NCBI GenBank assembly: GCA_934479825.1
Contig: CAKSOW010000001.1
Span: 1-64,000, forward strand
Direction: 5' to 3'
Length of the DNA stretch: 64,000 nt
Origin: an uncultured Eubacteriales bacterium
GTDB lineage: Bacteria; Bacillota; Clostridia; Oscillospirales; CAG-382
The first letter of the stretch is position 1. Each line of letters begins with the position of its first letter. Below, one piece after another: positions 32,325-40,555 of this stretch. Made by a program: the position numbers and the translations under genes. Under the pieces are notes generated by a model that was given only the letters and a program-made list of their open reading frames with translations, did no database searches and was not told where the DNA came from.

Positions 32325-32353
32325 TTGAAAAATCCGGAAAAGCGGTATATAAT
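32325..32353 (+). promoter_or_regulatory. Promoter for the Na+-pumping decarboxylase operon
   Basis: TTGAAA (32325-32330), a 17-nt spacer and TATAAT (32348-32353), 70 nt upstream of the first start. No riboswitch-like fold was seen in this short leader. Confidence 0.75.
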
Positions 32354-32422
32354 AATTTTTATAATGGGGGATAAGTTGGAGCAACTATTATTACCATTGA
32401 ATTCACATATGGAGGTAAACCT

Positions 32423-33910
32423 ATGGATTTACAGAAAAGAAGCGATATGCTTGCAAAAGCAAAGAAAATGCTTTCTGACAAATCCGCTGCGGCAGAGCTT
32501 CATAAAAACGGTAAAAAAACCGCATATGAACTCATGAACACTCTGTTTGACGACGGTACTTTCTCGGAAATCGGCGCTTTTGTAAAGGCATATGCCAACG
32601 AACTCGGAACAAGCGACACCGCACAGTATGAAGGCGTTGTCTGCGGCTACGGTGCGGTTGACGGCAGACTTGTCTTTGCCTATGCCCAAGACGCATCCCG
32701 TGCCGCAGGTACCTTTACCAAGGCGGCCGCCGCAAAGATCGGCTCTCTTTATGAGCTGGCGCTCAAAAACGGCGCTCCCGTTGTTTCCTTGCTTGACTCG
32801 CGCGGTGCTGCTGTCACAGACGGTGTAGACGTGCTTGCCGGTTACGGAAGCGTTATGAAGAAAGCGGCATCCGTCAAAGGCAAGATTCCTCAGATTGCTG
32901 TTATCTGCGGCGACGCAGTCGGTGCAAACGCTGTTATCGCCTCCATGGCGGACGCGGCGGTTATCTGTGACAATGCGTCGTTTTCGGTCACTCCGGCCAA
33001 CGTCCTTGCGGCGGCAGGTGCAGATAAGAAAATCGGCGGTGCGGAATATGCATCCGCAAACGGTTTGGTTGCCGATAAGGCGGCAACACCCGAAGAAGCG
33101 GTGGCAAGCGCCAAACAGATTCTTGCTTATCTTCCTTCCAATAAACTCGATAAAAATGTCTATGCCGGTGCGGAAGATGATCCCAACCGTGCAACACCCG
33201 AAATTGCGTCCATTACAGCAAAAGCCGATTTTGATGTTCACGCGGTTATCGCTTCGGTTGCCGACGGCGGTTCCTATAAAGAACTGACTGCCGGAAAGGC
33301 TGCTTCTTTGGTGACGGCATTCGCTTTTGTCAACGGACTCCCGTGCGGCATTATCGCCAATAACCCGGCGGTAAACGAGGGTAAACTCAGCGCCGGCGCT
33401 CTCCGCAAGGCGGCTGACTTCGCGGCTCTCTGCGATTCGTTCGGCGTTCCGATGTTGAACCTTGTCGGCACAGTCGGTTTTGATGAAAAGTGCGAAGCAA
33501 ACGGCGGCCGCATTGCCGAGCTTGCCGCTTCTCTTGCCAAGACCTATGCATGCGCAACAGTTCCGGTTATCACCGTCAACCTCGGCGATGCTTACGGTAC
33601 GGCTTACACGCTTATGGGCTCGAAATCGCTCGGCGCAGATCTTGTATATGCTCTTGACAGCGCCAAAATCGGTGTTCTTAAACCTTCTTCTTCGGTTGCC
33701 ATGATGTGGTCGGAGAAACTTGCCGGTTCCAAGACGCCGCTTGAAAAGCGCAAGAGTCTTGAAGAGGATTGGGAGCTTTACAATACCACACCGATCCTTG
33801 CGGCTAATGCCGGTCAGATCGACGATATTATTCCGGCAGAGCTTCTGCGTGCCAAGATCGCTTCCGCGCTCGAAATGCTCTCGATGAAATCCGAATTCAT
33901 CAAGCTTTGA
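32423..33910 (+). CDS. Acyl-CoA carboxyltransferase subunit (12S/MmdA-like, divergent)
   Basis: A 495-residue protein with two crotonase-like carboxyltransferase halves (about 30-260 and 260-490), as in methylmalonyl-CoA decarboxylase alpha and the 12S subunit of transcarboxylase. The N-terminal half has FDDGTFSEIGAF, a common start in this family; the oxyanion-type glycine loops are less regular than in MmdA, so the substrate is uncertain. It moves a carboxyl group between an acyl-CoA and biotin. First gene of a five-gene operon with OadG, biotin carrier, OadB and OadA. The start is ATG 32423 with GGAGG upstream. Confidence 0.8.
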   Translation: MDLQKRSDMLAKAKKMLSDKSAAAELHKNGKKTAYELMNTLFDDGTFSEIGAFVKAYANELGTSDTAQYEGVVCGYGAVDGRLVFAYAQDASRAAGTFTKAAAAKIGSLYELALKNGAPVVSLLDSRGAAVTDGVDVLAGYGSVMKKAASVKGKIPQIAVICGDAVGANAVIASMADAAVICDNASFSVTPANVLAAAGADKKIGGAEYASANGLVADKAATPEEAVASAKQILAYLPSNKLDKNVYAGAEDDPNRATPEIASITAKADFDVHAVIASVADGGSYKELTAGKAASLVTAFAFVNGLPCGIIANNPAVNEGKLSAGALRKAADFAALCDSFGVPMLNLVGTVGFDEKCEANGGRIAELAASLAKTYACATVPVITVNLGDAYGTAYTLMGSKSLGADLVYALDSAKIGVLKPSSSVAMMWSEKLAGSKTPLEKRKSLEEDWELYNTTPILAANAGQIDDIIPAELLRAKIASALEMLSMKSEFIKL

Positions 33911-33947
33911 TGAATCCATGTCAAATATTTGGTGGTGAAATAAAATT

Positions 33948-34334
33948 ATGATGACACAGTTGTTGGAAGTTACTGTAACTTCCAGAAATCTGCCGATCGG
34001 CGAAGCACTCGGCTACGGACTTCCGCTGTCTTTGTTCGGCTTTGCTGTCGTGTTCTTTGTACTTGCTTTGTTGTGGGGAATCTTAACGCTGTTCAAGCTG
34101 TTCTTCTATACGATTCCGAATAACAAAAAGAAGGACGCCTCCTCTGCTTCCGTCAAGAATTCGTCTGTTCAGAAAATGGAAATGACTTCTTCCGGTGCGG
34201 CTGCGGCTGTTGCCCAACCGACCCTTGCTGACAGTGAGATTATTGCGGCTATCACAGCTGCAATTGAAGCATTCCGCTCCCAGAGCGGTTCTGTCGGCGG
34301 TTTTCGCGTCGTATCCTTTAAAAAGAGAAAATAA
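33948..34334 (+). CDS. OadG-like gamma subunit of the Na+-pumping decarboxylase
   Basis: A 128-residue protein with one membrane helix (about 22-50, containing LFGFAVVFFVLALLWGIL), then a Lys/Ser-rich and Ala-rich linker and a conserved C-terminal patch ending AFRSQSGSVGGFRVVSFKKR. Position between the carboxyltransferase and biotin carrier genes, and the helix pattern, fit the gamma (delta in MmdD) subunit that holds the soluble subunits to OadB. The C-terminal segment EIIAAITAAIEAFR resembles the MmdD tail. Confidence 0.8.
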   Translation: MMTQLLEVTVTSRNLPIGEALGYGLPLSLFGFAVVFFVLALLWGILTLFKLFFYTIPNNKKKDASSASVKNSSVQKMEMTSSGAAAAVAQPTLADSEIIAAITAAIEAFRSQSGSVGGFRVVSFKKRK

Positions 34335-34374
34335 GTTTTTGTTCGGTATAACCGAAAGATAGGAGAAATAGAAA

Positions 34375-34782
34375 ATGGCTAAACAGTATAGTGTTACCGT
34401 AAACGGAACGGTTTACGATGTTATTGTTGAAGAACTCGGCGCGACCGCAGCTCCTGCTCCTGTCGCAGCTCCCAAGGCCGCACCGGCTCCGGTTGCCGCT
34501 CCTGCTGCAACTCCGGCTCCTGCCGCCGCACCTGCTCCGGCTCCTGCCGCACCGGTTTCCGCCGGAGCAGGCGAACCGGTTGAAGCGCCTCTCAACGGCA
34601 CGGTGTTAAGCGTCAATGTTGCTGTCGGCGCATCTGTCAAGAGCGGTGATACGCTCTGCGTGCTTGAAGCAATGAAAATGGAAAACGAGATCGTTGCTCC
34701 GCGCGACGGTAAAATTACTTCTGTCGCCGCACAGAAGGGTGCAACGGTTGCCGCAGGCGATCTGCTGTTCACCCTTGCATAA
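34375..34782 (+). CDS. Biotin carboxyl carrier protein
   Basis: A 135-residue protein. After a short N-terminal strand region (VTVNGTVYDV) comes a Pro/Ala-rich flexible linker (about 24-62), then a biotinyl domain with the biotinylated lysine K101 in EAMKMENEI. The linker lets the biotin swing between the carboxyltransferases and the OadB membrane site. It is the 1.3S or gamma-type carrier of this operon, the only biotin carrier in the window. The ATG at 34375 has TAGGAG upstream. Confidence 0.92.
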   Translation: MAKQYSVTVNGTVYDVIVEELGATAAPAPVAAPKAAPAPVAAPAATPAPAAAPAPAPAAPVSAGAGEPVEAPLNGTVLSVNVAVGASVKSGDTLCVLEAMKMENEIVAPRDGKITSVAAQKGATVAAGDLLFTLA

Positions 34783-34814
34783 GCGCCGTCAAACGGAAAC
34801 AGAGGTGCTTATAC

Positions 34815-36020
34815 ATGCTTGATAATTTACTAGCTTTGTGGGAAACGACCGGTATCTATAAAATGATTTATAATATCGGCGAACAGGTTTCTTTCAATCC
34901 CGAATTCTACAAAACGTTGATCATGTACGTCATTGTCGGCGTGCTGATGTACCTTGCAATCGCAAAAGGTTTTGAACCGCTTCTTCTTTTGCCGATTGCA
35001 TTCGGTATGCTTCTTGCCAATCTTCCCGGTGCGGAACTGTTCCACAAGGAATGGTTCATAAACCAGGAGAGCGTCATAAAATGGGCGGAGATCGGCCAAC
35101 ACGGCGGCCTTATGGACTTCCTGTACCTTGGCGTCAAGCTCGGTATCTATCCGTCGCTCATCTTCCTTGCTGTCGGCGCAATGACCGACTTTACTCCCCT
35201 TATCGCTAACCCGAAATCGCTTCTCATGGGTGCCGGCGCACAGTTCGGTATCTATGTTGCTTTTGTCGGTGCTCTCTGCCTTGGTTTCTCGCCGTCGCAG
35301 GCGGCTTCTATCGGTATTATCGGCGGTGCAGACGGCCCTACGGCAATCTTGGTTACCAAAACCCTCGCACCGGAACTTTTGGGCGCTATCGCCGTTGCGG
35401 CTTATTCGTATATGGCGCTTATCCCGATCATCCAGCCGCCGATCATGAAGCTCTGCACCAGCAAAAAACAGCGTATGATCAAAATGGAAACGCTCCGTCC
35501 GGTATCCAAAACCGAAAAGATTATTTTCCCGATTGCCGTTACCGCTATCGTTGCTCTCATTCTTCCGGATGCTACGGCGCTCGTCGGCTTCTTAATGCTC
35601 GGTAATCTGTTCAATGTCTGCGGCGTGACTGACCGTCTTTCCAAGACTGCACAGAACGAACTCTGCAACATTGTCACCATTTTCCTTGGCGTTTCGGTTG
35701 GTGTTACGGCAGATGCCGCATCGTTCCTTGCACCTGAAACCATTAAGATCATTCTTCTTGGCCTTTGCGCCTTTGCGTTTGCTACCTTCGGCGGACTTAT
35801 GATCGGTCAGCTTATGTGCCTTGTTACCGGCGGCAAGATCAATCCGCTTATCGGATCGGCCGGCGTTTCTGCTGTACCGATGGCCGCACGTGTTTCGCAG
35901 GTTGTCGGTCAGAAAGAAAATCCCTCGAACTTCCTCCTCATGCACGCTATGGGCCCGAACGTTGCCGGTGTTATCGGCTCGGCCGTTGCGGCAGGCGTGT
36001 TCCTTGCTATGATTCACTAA
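34815..36020 (+). CDS. oadB: Na+-translocating decarboxylase beta subunit (OadB)
   Basis: A 401-residue membrane protein of the OadB/MmdB/GcdB family. Conserved functional residues keep the spacing of the Klebsiella enzyme: D173 in GGADGPT, Y199, N343, G347, S352 and R359. It decarboxylates carboxybiotin and exports Na+ using the energy of decarboxylation. It is clearly homologous to the orphan protein at 6352-7473, which lacks the soluble partners. It stands between the biotin carrier and OadA genes and is followed by a stable hairpin. Confidence 0.93.
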   Translation: MLDNLLALWETTGIYKMIYNIGEQVSFNPEFYKTLIMYVIVGVLMYLAIAKGFEPLLLLPIAFGMLLANLPGAELFHKEWFINQESVIKWAEIGQHGGLMDFLYLGVKLGIYPSLIFLAVGAMTDFTPLIANPKSLLMGAGAQFGIYVAFVGALCLGFSPSQAASIGIIGGADGPTAILVTKTLAPELLGAIAVAAYSYMALIPIIQPPIMKLCTSKKQRMIKMETLRPVSKTEKIIFPIAVTAIVALILPDATALVGFLMLGNLFNVCGVTDRLSKTAQNELCNIVTIFLGVSVGVTADAASFLAPETIKIILLGLCAFAFATFGGLMIGQLMCLVTGGKINPLIGSAGVSAVPMAARVSQVVGQKENPSNFLLMHAMGPNVAGVIGSAVAAGVFLAMIH

Positions 36021-36064
36021 GGCGTTTCCGATACCGGATTCCCTTGCGGATCCGGTATCACGCC
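36021..36064 (+). other. Intercistronic hairpin between oadB and oadA
   Basis: GGCGT (36021-36025) pairs with ACGCC (36060-36064), and GATACCGGAT (36030-36039) with ATCCGGTATC (36050-36059). No T run follows. It probably stabilises or partly separates the upstream mRNA, giving subunit-specific expression. Confidence 0.65.
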
Positions 36065-36087
36065 TATCGATTGAAAGGACGAATACT

Positions 36088-37482
36088 ATGCCAAAAGTAA
36101 AAATTACGGAAACAGTCTTGCGCGACGCGCACCAGTCCTTGCTTGCTACCCGTATGACCACCGAGGAAATGCTTCCGGCGCTCGAAATGCTCGACGCAGT
36201 CGGCTATCATTCTCTCGAAGCATGGGGTGGAGCGACGTTTGACGCATGCCTCCGTTTCTTAAATGAAGATCCGTGGGAGAGACTCCGTACCATTCGCAGT
36301 CATGTCAAGAATACCAAACTGCAAATGTTGTTCCGCGGGCAGAATATTCTCGGATACCGTCACTATGCCGACGATGTTGTCGAATATTTCGTTCAGAAGT
36401 CCATTGCCAACGGTATTGATATTATCCGTATTTTCGACGCGCTCAATGACCCGCGTAACTTAAAGACCGCTATCAAGGCCACCAAAAAAGAGGGCGGTCA
36501 TGTTCAGGCTGCGTTCAGCTATACAACCGGTCCGGTCTATACCAACGACTACTATGCAAAATACGCCAAACAGCTCGAAGAAATGGGTGCTGACTCTATC
36601 TGTATCAAGGATATGGCAGGTCTTTTGAAACCGTATGAGGCCTATGATCTTGTCAAGGCTCTCAAAGAAACCGTTAAAGTTCCGATTCAATTGCATACCC
36701 ACTATACCGCAGGCCTTGCTTCCATGACGCTGTTGAAAGCAATCGAAGCCGGTGTGGACGTTGTCGATACCGCTATGGCTCCGCTTTCGATGGGGACGTC
36801 CCAGCCGCCGACGGAATCTCTTGTAGCAACCTTGCAGGGCACGGAATATGATACCGGTCTGTCGCTTGAAAAACTCGATAAGCCGTCCAAGATCTTCGCA
36901 TCGCTCCGTCAGAAGTATCTGGATACCGGATTGCTTGACCCGAAAGTTTTGAAGGTCGACGTAAACGCGTTGATCTATCAGGTTCCGGGCGGAATGCTGT
37001 CTAACCTTGTTTCACAGCTTAAAAACGCAGGTAAATCCGATAAACTCGGTGAAGTGCTTGAAGAAGTGCCGAAAGTCCGTGCGGATGTCGGTTATCCGCC
37101 TCTTGTAACGCCGTCGTCTCAGATCGTCGGTACACAGGCAGTTATGAACGTTATTTCCGGCGAACGCTATAAGATGGTTACCAAGGAATTCAAGGGTATT
37201 GTCCGCGGCGAATACGGTAAAACACCGATGCCGATTTCGGATGAATTCCGCAAGAAGATCATCGGGGACGAAAAGCCGATTACTTGTCGTCCGGCTGACA
37301 ACCTCAAACCGGAGCTTGATAAGTTAAGAGGCGAAATTGCCGAATATATTGAGCAGGATGAGGATGTTCTTTCCTATGCATTGTTTGATCAGGTAGCTAT
37401 CAAATTCTTCGAGAAACGCAAGAACGATAAATACGGTCTTGCTGCCAATACCGATTACGAAAAGAAAGTTACCAGTGTCTGA
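36088..37482 (+). CDS. oadA: Oxaloacetate/pyruvate carboxyltransferase subunit (OadA/5S-like, no biotin domain)
   Basis: A 464-residue TIM-barrel carboxyltransferase of the OadA, PycB and 5S family. It has the metal-site Asp in LRDAHQS (D13), the lysine in IKDMAG (K174, carbamylated in the family), and the metal histidines in LHTHYTAG (H203, H205), then the conserved C-terminal funnel domain (EEVPKVRADVGYPPLVTPSS). It ends before any biotinyl domain, so it must use the separate carrier encoded upstream. It transfers the carboxyl group of oxaloacetate to biotin, or the reverse. Confidence 0.92.
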   Translation: MPKVKITETVLRDAHQSLLATRMTTEEMLPALEMLDAVGYHSLEAWGGATFDACLRFLNEDPWERLRTIRSHVKNTKLQMLFRGQNILGYRHYADDVVEYFVQKSIANGIDIIRIFDALNDPRNLKTAIKATKKEGGHVQAAFSYTTGPVYTNDYYAKYAKQLEEMGADSICIKDMAGLLKPYEAYDLVKALKETVKVPIQLHTHYTAGLASMTLLKAIEAGVDVVDTAMAPLSMGTSQPPTESLVATLQGTEYDTGLSLEKLDKPSKIFASLRQKYLDTGLLDPKVLKVDVNALIYQVPGGMLSNLVSQLKNAGKSDKLGEVLEEVPKVRADVGYPPLVTPSSQIVGTQAVMNVISGERYKMVTKEFKGIVRGEYGKTPMPISDEFRKKIIGDEKPITCRPADNLKPELDKLRGEIAEYIEQDEDVLSYALFDQVAIKFFEKRKNDKYGLAANTDYEKKVTSV

Positions 37483-37580
37483 GTTTGAATAAAGCCCATG
37501 GGGCTTTATAAGGGCTCTTTGCCCTTGAACTCGTCCGCTTTTCTTCCAAGAAAAGTGGAAAAATAGTTTTGATTTTGATG

Positions 37581-37610
37581 CGCACCGGTTTGAGTATTCA
37601 AACCGGTGCG
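37581..37610. repeat. Intergenic hairpin with NTGA-NNNN-TCAN apex (copy 3)
   Basis: CGCACCGGTTTGA (37581-37593), loop GTAT, and its perfect complement (37598-37610). Confidence 0.65.
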
Positions 37611-37622
37611 TGCCGTTTTTAT

Positions 37623-37754
37623 GTTGCTTTTTCGCTTGTACGAAAAGTAATTAAAAGAGAACGTTCTTCTGTTACTTTTTGCGGCGTGTCACAAGCTTCC
37701 CAAAAATCCCCTAGGACGATTTCTGTTACTTTTTCGCTTGTACGAAAAAGTAAC
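37623..37754. repeat. Two GTTACTTTTTCG-type hairpins
   Basis: GTTGCTTTTTCG-CTTGTA-CGAAAAGTAAT (37623-37651) and GTTACTTTTTCG-CTTGTA-CGAAAAAGTAAC (37725-37754). The loop is the same and the stem nearly so; the second stem is perfect. The sequence between them is not conserved with anything else in the window. Confidence 0.7.
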
Positions 37755-38506
37755 CAAAAAGTACACCGAGGGTTGCGACCCTCTGGACTCCCGGAGAACG
37801 GTTCAAAGCTCTACACAGGCGTACTTTTTATAGAAATTGTAACTTTCCGTGTCTAAAACAGCTTTCAGGCTTTGAACCGGTGCGAAAGGGTGACTGCGGA
37901 TAAAACGCAGAATCGAGATCTGCGAAAAATAGAAAGTGCAGTGCGTGCTTGCCGCCGCAAGCGGTCATTTAAAAGGGAGAGTGCATGTTATCTTTGTTGC
38001 GGCGAAAATGGGAAGTTGGGGGGTGAGTAGAAAGCTTAGTGCAAAATCATGGCTTGGCATGACACAAAAAGTGATGTGAGCTGATACAAACTTTAAGATT
38101 TATCCAAAATATTTTTGTGTGCAGAAAATTGGAATTTTACATTCTCTTTTGGAACTTTTCATTTTGCTAAAAAACAATTTTTTGTCTGTAAAAACACAAA
38201 TTCTCCCCAAACTCTCTCTTTTCTGCAAAGTTGTACTCTGTTGCCATAAAAACAACCTCCCACCAACCTCCCCCATTTCCTGAAACACATAACCTACCGT
38301 CCACTCAAATCATAGTTTTTCTTTTTATAAAAACTCACAAATCCTTGCGCAGTAAAATAATCCTTTCGCACCGGTTCAAAATACTCCGAGCTGTATGGCA
38401 CAAAACGGCGATTTCCCACAAAGATTTTCTGATAGGCACATAACTTGTGTTTTAGCAAGTATTCCACCTGAATCGAGGTCGCAGGGCGGAGCCCCGTCTG
38501 CTTTTG

Positions 38507-38577
38507 GTTACTTTTCGCAGAGGCGAAAAGTAACAGAAAAAGTTCTTTTTAGTTCTTTTTGCAGAAGTAAAAAGAAC
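38507..38577. repeat. Two further GTTAC/GTTCTTTTT-type hairpins
   Basis: GTTACTTTTCGC-AGAG-GCGAAAAGTAAC (38507-38534), and just after it GTTCTTTTT...AAAAAGAAC (about 38552-38577). Variants of the hairpins at 37623-37754. Confidence 0.65.
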
Positions 38578-38630
38578 GTGAAAAAGTCTCTTTTATACTT
38601 TTCGCAAGACAAAAAACTCACTTATGCACC

Positions 38631-38909
38631 TTACCCGAAAAAACGCCTTTTCGGCGGAGGAGGCGGCGGAGCAGCATGACAGATATTGACAAAAATAATG
38701 TCGTCGCCGATTTTTGTGATGTTTTCCCATGGAATGCAGATCTCATTTCCTTTCGGAGCAAAAAATCCGGTGCATTCCCTTACGGTAAATGATAGAATTC
38801 TGCCGCATTCCAGATCAATGCACATGTCGCTTATGTAGCCCAGTCTCCGACAATCGGCGGTATTTATCACTTCCTTGGCGCAAAGCTCTTCAAAAGTTGC
38901 CTGTTTCAA
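38631..38909 (-). CDS. YlmC/YmxH-family PRC-barrel protein
   Basis: A small protein (92 residues from the TTG at 38909, 95 from a GTG at 38918) with a PRC-barrel domain: KEVINTADCRRLGYISDMCI followed by IPWENITKIGDDII. This is the YlmC/YmxH family of spore-forming Firmicutes; its exact role is not established. TTG 38909 is preferred because GGAG is 10 nt upstream, while the GTG is too close to it. Odd feature: the C-terminus ends in six prolines and a basic tail instead of the usual short end, perhaps from read-in to the adjacent repeat DNA. Confidence 0.78.
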   Translation of the reverse strand: MKQATFEELCAKEVINTADCRRLGYISDMCIDLECGRILSFTVRECTGFFAPKGNEICIPWENITKIGDDIIFVNICHAAPPPPPPKRRFFG

Positions 38910-38940
38910 CGCTGTCACACTCCTAAATTTACGGAAAATA

Positions 38941-38969
38941 TTGATTTTTACCGATTTTTGCTGTATAAT
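38941..38969 (+). promoter_or_regulatory. Promoter for hflX
   Basis: TTGATT (38941-38946), a 17-nt spacer and TATAAT (38964-38969), 73 nt before the ATG. Confidence 0.75.
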
Positions 38970-39042
38970 ATACCTGTCTCTTTTTGCTCATATTACAGTA
39001 TATGCAGAAGTGAATCCGTGCCGCACAAAGGAGCGTTGATTT

Positions 39043-40419
39043 ATGGATAAAAATGGAATATATCAAAACAAGTCGTCAGACCAAGAACCGACTCCATCGG
39101 TTGGCGTGCTGTTGCTTGCTATTTACCCGACCCCGAACGATGAGACTGAATGCGACAAATCGCTTGCCGAACTTGCTAAGTTGGCTGAGACCTCACTGGG
39201 CGATGACGCTGATAACGCTAGTTTTTACAGTATGGCACAGTGCCGCCGTTCGCCCGAAGCCGCCACTTATTTCGGAACGGGAAAGGCAAAAGAAGCGGCC
39301 GTTCTCTGTAAAGAAAACGATATTTCGCTTGCCGTTTTTGATGCGGAGCTTTCCCCGTCACAAATCAAAAATTTGGAAGAAATTTTAAACGAACCTTTTG
39401 CAAACGACCCAGACCGAAGTGTGCGCTTGATTGACCGCACCATGTTGATCTTAGACATCTTTGCCAAACACGCCGTTACCGGCGAAGGAAAATTGCAGGT
39501 CGAAATCGCCCAGCTAAAATATACTTCTCCGCGTCTTACCGGCAAAGGCACCTCTCTTTCCCGACAGGGCGGCACCAGCGGCAGTATCGGCGCCAGAGGC
39601 CCGGGCGAGACCAAGCTTGAAACCGATCGACGCCATATAAGCCGCCGCATTCAGACGCTCCGCGAAGAATTGGCGGTTCTTGAAAAGGAACGCGGTGTTA
39701 AACGTGCCAAACGGGAGAAAACCGGCATTCCGACTGTTGCGGTTGCCGGCTATACCAATGCCGGAAAATCTACACTTCTCAATTATCTGACCGGAGCCGG
39801 AATCTTGGCGGAAAACAAGTTGTTCGCAACGCTTGATCCGACTGTCCGCAAACTTTCCCTTCCGTCGGGGCGAGAGGTGCTTCTTGCCGATACCGTCGGA
39901 TTCATCAATAAATTGCCGCATGGATTGGTGGAGGCGTTCAAGTCTACGCTGGATGAAATACGCTATGCCGACGCAATTTTAATTGTTACGGATATTTCCG
40001 ACCCGGAGGCTGAAAAGAAAACGCGTGTCACCGAAGAGACTCTGGCCGAATTGGATGCCGCCGGGAAACCGACCTTGTACGTGTTCAATAAATCGGATAT
40101 GGCCGAATGTGTACCGTCCGAGGAAATCCTTGCGGCACATGAAGCAGTCAGCATTTCGGCGCTCGATGGGACGGGTGTTGACCGGCTGTTAGCCATGCTT
40201 GATGAGATGCTGGCGCGCTCCAAAAAACGCCTGACGTTTGTTTTTCCGTTTGATGTCCAAGGCGCGGCACTTGCTGATCTGTATAAAAATGCGGCGGTCG
40301 AAAGCGTGGAATACACGGATACCGGTGTGTGCGTAACGGTACTCTGCGGCGAAAAAGAAGCCGGCATGTATCAAAAATACCTTGCGGAAGAGCCAGAGAA
40401 TCCTGCACAAGAAGAATAA
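39043..40419 (+). CDS. hflX: Ribosome-associated GTPase HflX
   Basis: A 458-residue GTPase. The N-terminal HflX domain contains the GTGKAKE segment (YFGTGKAKEAA) and the glycine-rich linker SLSRQGGTSGSIGARGPGET. The G domain starts with P-loop GYTNAGKS (236-243), then the DTVGF switch II motif and NKSD for guanine. The C-terminal domain is present. HflX splits stalled or hibernating 70S ribosomes under stress. It is a single-gene unit, ending at the hairpin at 40438-40491. Confidence 0.95.
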   Translation: MDKNGIYQNKSSDQEPTPSVGVLLLAIYPTPNDETECDKSLAELAKLAETSLGDDADNASFYSMAQCRRSPEAATYFGTGKAKEAAVLCKENDISLAVFDAELSPSQIKNLEEILNEPFANDPDRSVRLIDRTMLILDIFAKHAVTGEGKLQVEIAQLKYTSPRLTGKGTSLSRQGGTSGSIGARGPGETKLETDRRHISRRIQTLREELAVLEKERGVKRAKREKTGIPTVAVAGYTNAGKSTLLNYLTGAGILAENKLFATLDPTVRKLSLPSGREVLLADTVGFINKLPHGLVEAFKSTLDEIRYADAILIVTDISDPEAEKKTRVTEETLAELDAAGKPTLYVFNKSDMAECVPSEEILAAHEAVSISALDGTGVDRLLAMLDEMLARSKKRLTFVFPFDVQGAALADLYKNAAVESVEYTDTGVCVTVLCGEKEAGMYQKYLAEEPENPAQEE

Positions 40420-40437
40420 TCACACAGCAAGTGAAGA

Positions 40438-40491
40438 AAAAAGTCGAAAACACAAAAATTTTCTGCAAGAAAAAAGTGTTTTCGACTTTTT
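40438..40491 (+). terminator. Terminator of hflX
   Basis: AAAAAGTCGAAAACAC (40438-40453) and its perfect complement GTGTTTTCGACTTTTT (40476-40491) enclose a 22-nt loop; the stem ends in five T. Confidence 0.8.
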
Positions 40492-40555
40492 GCGCGTATA
40501 TACTAATATATGAAACTGCTGCATAAAAAGTCTTTTGCTGCATGCGAGGTGTCCT

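Larger units (their letters stand above)
37483..38630. other. 1.1-kb gene-poor stretch with hairpins and degenerate repeats
   Basis: No convincing gene is seen. Short open frames here run through simple repeats and lack ribosome binding sites. Directly after oadA are two small hairpins, AAAGCCC/GGGCTTT (37491-37507) and AAGGGC/GCCCTT (37510-37526), then one of the GCTTTTCTT/AAGAAAAG type near 37538-37561, probably the operon end. The rest holds GTTAC-type hairpins, a GAGGGT/ACCCTC hairpin near 37770, and A/T-rich DNA. Confidence 0.7.

Noticed and set aside
32429..33919. A 496-residue open frame on the minus strand across the carboxyltransferase gene
   Set aside because: It is the antisense shadow of a well-supported gene with operon context and ribosome binding site; its composition is rich in Cys, Arg and Phe without any family motif.
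37569..38679. Short open frames in the gap after oadA (95, 70 and 94 residues)
   Set aside because: They are translations of hairpin repeats and simple sequence, lack ribosome binding sites, and one runs antisense into the YlmC/YmxH gene.
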